Shown: positions 6,058 through 6,622 of the stretch, in pieces
How the letters are laid out: each line of letters starts with the position of its first letter
Numbering within the stretch: the first letter of the stretch is position 1
Assembly (NCBI GenBank): GCA_946480965.1
Contig: CAMLMI010000268.1
Location: forward strand, 1-6,622
Reading direction: 5' to 3'
DNA from: an uncultured Verrucomicrobiales bacterium
GTDB lineage: Bacteria > Verrucomicrobiota > Verrucomicrobiae > Limisphaerales > CANJSG01
DNA length: 6,622 bases
Notes under the pieces: model-generated
The model's input: only the letters and a program-made list of their open reading frames with translations
Database searches by the model: none
Told to the model about the DNA's origin: nothing
Program-made: the position numbers and the translations under genes

Positions 6058-6622
6058 GGCGGGGAGAAGGGTTGGAGCGGCGGACGGCTTCCGCCAAGCC
6101 CGGACGTTGGAACGGCTGGCCGCGCCGTTCGGCCATCTCGCGGCCGACGTCGGCCAAAGCGGCCTCGGCCAAGATGCGTCCGGCCAGCGGAAACACCTCG
6201 TGGTCCTCGATGGCGATGTGGCGGCGATAGAGAGCATCGAGCTCGTCCAAATGTCCGCGCAGGGCAGCGAGTTCGTCGGACCCGAGGCGGTTCCGTGCGA
6301 GCCAGAGGCGGCCGAAGATCTCCACCGCATCGTGCGCGGGACCGGCCGCTTCATGATCGGCTTCGAGGGCGGCGACCTTCTCCAGCACCGCGAGCGCTTC
6401 GGGCGTGCCCAACGCGCGCAGGCGGGGAAAGAGCGACTCCTCCTCGTCGGCCGTGTGTTTGGGCGCGGCTTCGCGGAAGTAGCGGAGCGCGGTCTCCAGC
6501 GCCTCGCGTTGCAGCGGGTTCAACGGACCGCCGTCGGACTCGTGCGCGACGCGGCGGAGCAGGCCGAGGAACCGCTCCACGCGACGGTGGCAATCGGACA
6601 TCAGGGCCAGGGGCTGTTGGAA
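6044..6622 (-). CDS. Hemerythrin HHE-domain protein, 5' end outside window
   Basis: At least 192 residues are visible. The first in-window ATG (6601) is preceded in frame by codons for FQQPLAL, which match the usual lead-in of this family (roughly F-x-x-PLxLMxxCHRR), so the true start probably lies beyond the window. Numbering from that ATG, likely di-iron ligands are H5 (CHRR), H49 and E53 (HTADEEESLFP), H83 (ADHE), and H128 and E132 (HIAIEDHEVFP). These lie in four long helices, as in hemerythrin. No signal peptide is seen. Such bacterial hemerythrins bind O2 or NO, or protect or repair iron centres; which one applies here is unknown. It overlaps the DUF2249 gene by 14 nt and heads the unit that ends with the DNR-like regulator. 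Confidence 0.93.
   Translation of the reverse strand, partial: FQQPLALMSDCHRRVERFLGLLRRVAHESDGGPLNPLQREALETALRYFREAAPKHTADEEESLFPRLRALGTPEALAVLEKVAALEADHEAAGPAHDAVEIFGRLWLARNRLGSDELAALRGHLDELDALYRRHIAIEDHEVFPLAGRILAEAALADVGREMAERRGQPFQRPGLAEAVRRSNPSPRHATA

Overview
The window looks like chromosomal DNA from a GC-rich, diderm (LPS-making) bacterium, most likely of the Verrucomicrobiota or the wider PVC group. The reasons are an lpxD gene, a DUF1080 lipoprotein, an exported PQQ-type propeller protein whose mature end begins NWPQFRGP (a combination I associate with Verrucomicrobiota and Planctomycetota), weak or absent Shine-Dalgarno sequences before most genes, and GC-rich palindromes between genes. 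The phylum is an inference from gene content, not a measurement. Every gene I can support reads leftward on the minus strand.

Right to left, in the direction of transcription: (a) 6622-5086 is a tight three-gene unit of a hemerythrin-like di-iron protein (5' end outside the window), an 80-residue DUF2249 protein that overlaps it by 14 nt, and, 9 nt further on, a CRP/FNR-family regulator that resembles the DNR/NNR branch and lacks the FNR cysteines. Together they suggest a response to NO, oxygen or redox state. (b) 5085-4874 is an intergenic stretch with two perfect GC-rich hairpins. (c) 4873-4292 is a DUF1080 lipoprotein. (d) 4153-3170 is a three-His-box membrane fatty acid desaturase, preceded by a leader hairpin that overlaps its Shine-Dalgarno sequence. 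(e) 3069-2041 is lpxD for lipid A synthesis. Desaturase and LpxD both act on envelope lipids, but are separated by 100 nt and need not be co-regulated.

(f) 2040-978 is different in character. GC content falls to about 50% in places (29/60 in 1681-1740 and in 1381-1440, against 42/60 in a sample of lpxD). It carries two small orphan genes of 62 and 130 codons. Exactly between them lies a 92-bp imperfect palindrome ending in GTTAGGC that has the layout of an integron attC recombination site. I read this as a relic of an integron gene-cassette array without a visible integrase. (g) 977-1 is the N-terminal 325 residues of an exported PQQ-like beta-propeller protein, cut by the window edge.

The least explained parts are the cassette-like island at 978-2040 and the leader hairpin of the desaturase. 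The hemerythrin/DUF2249/regulator unit is recognisable, but its signal and targets are not visible here.
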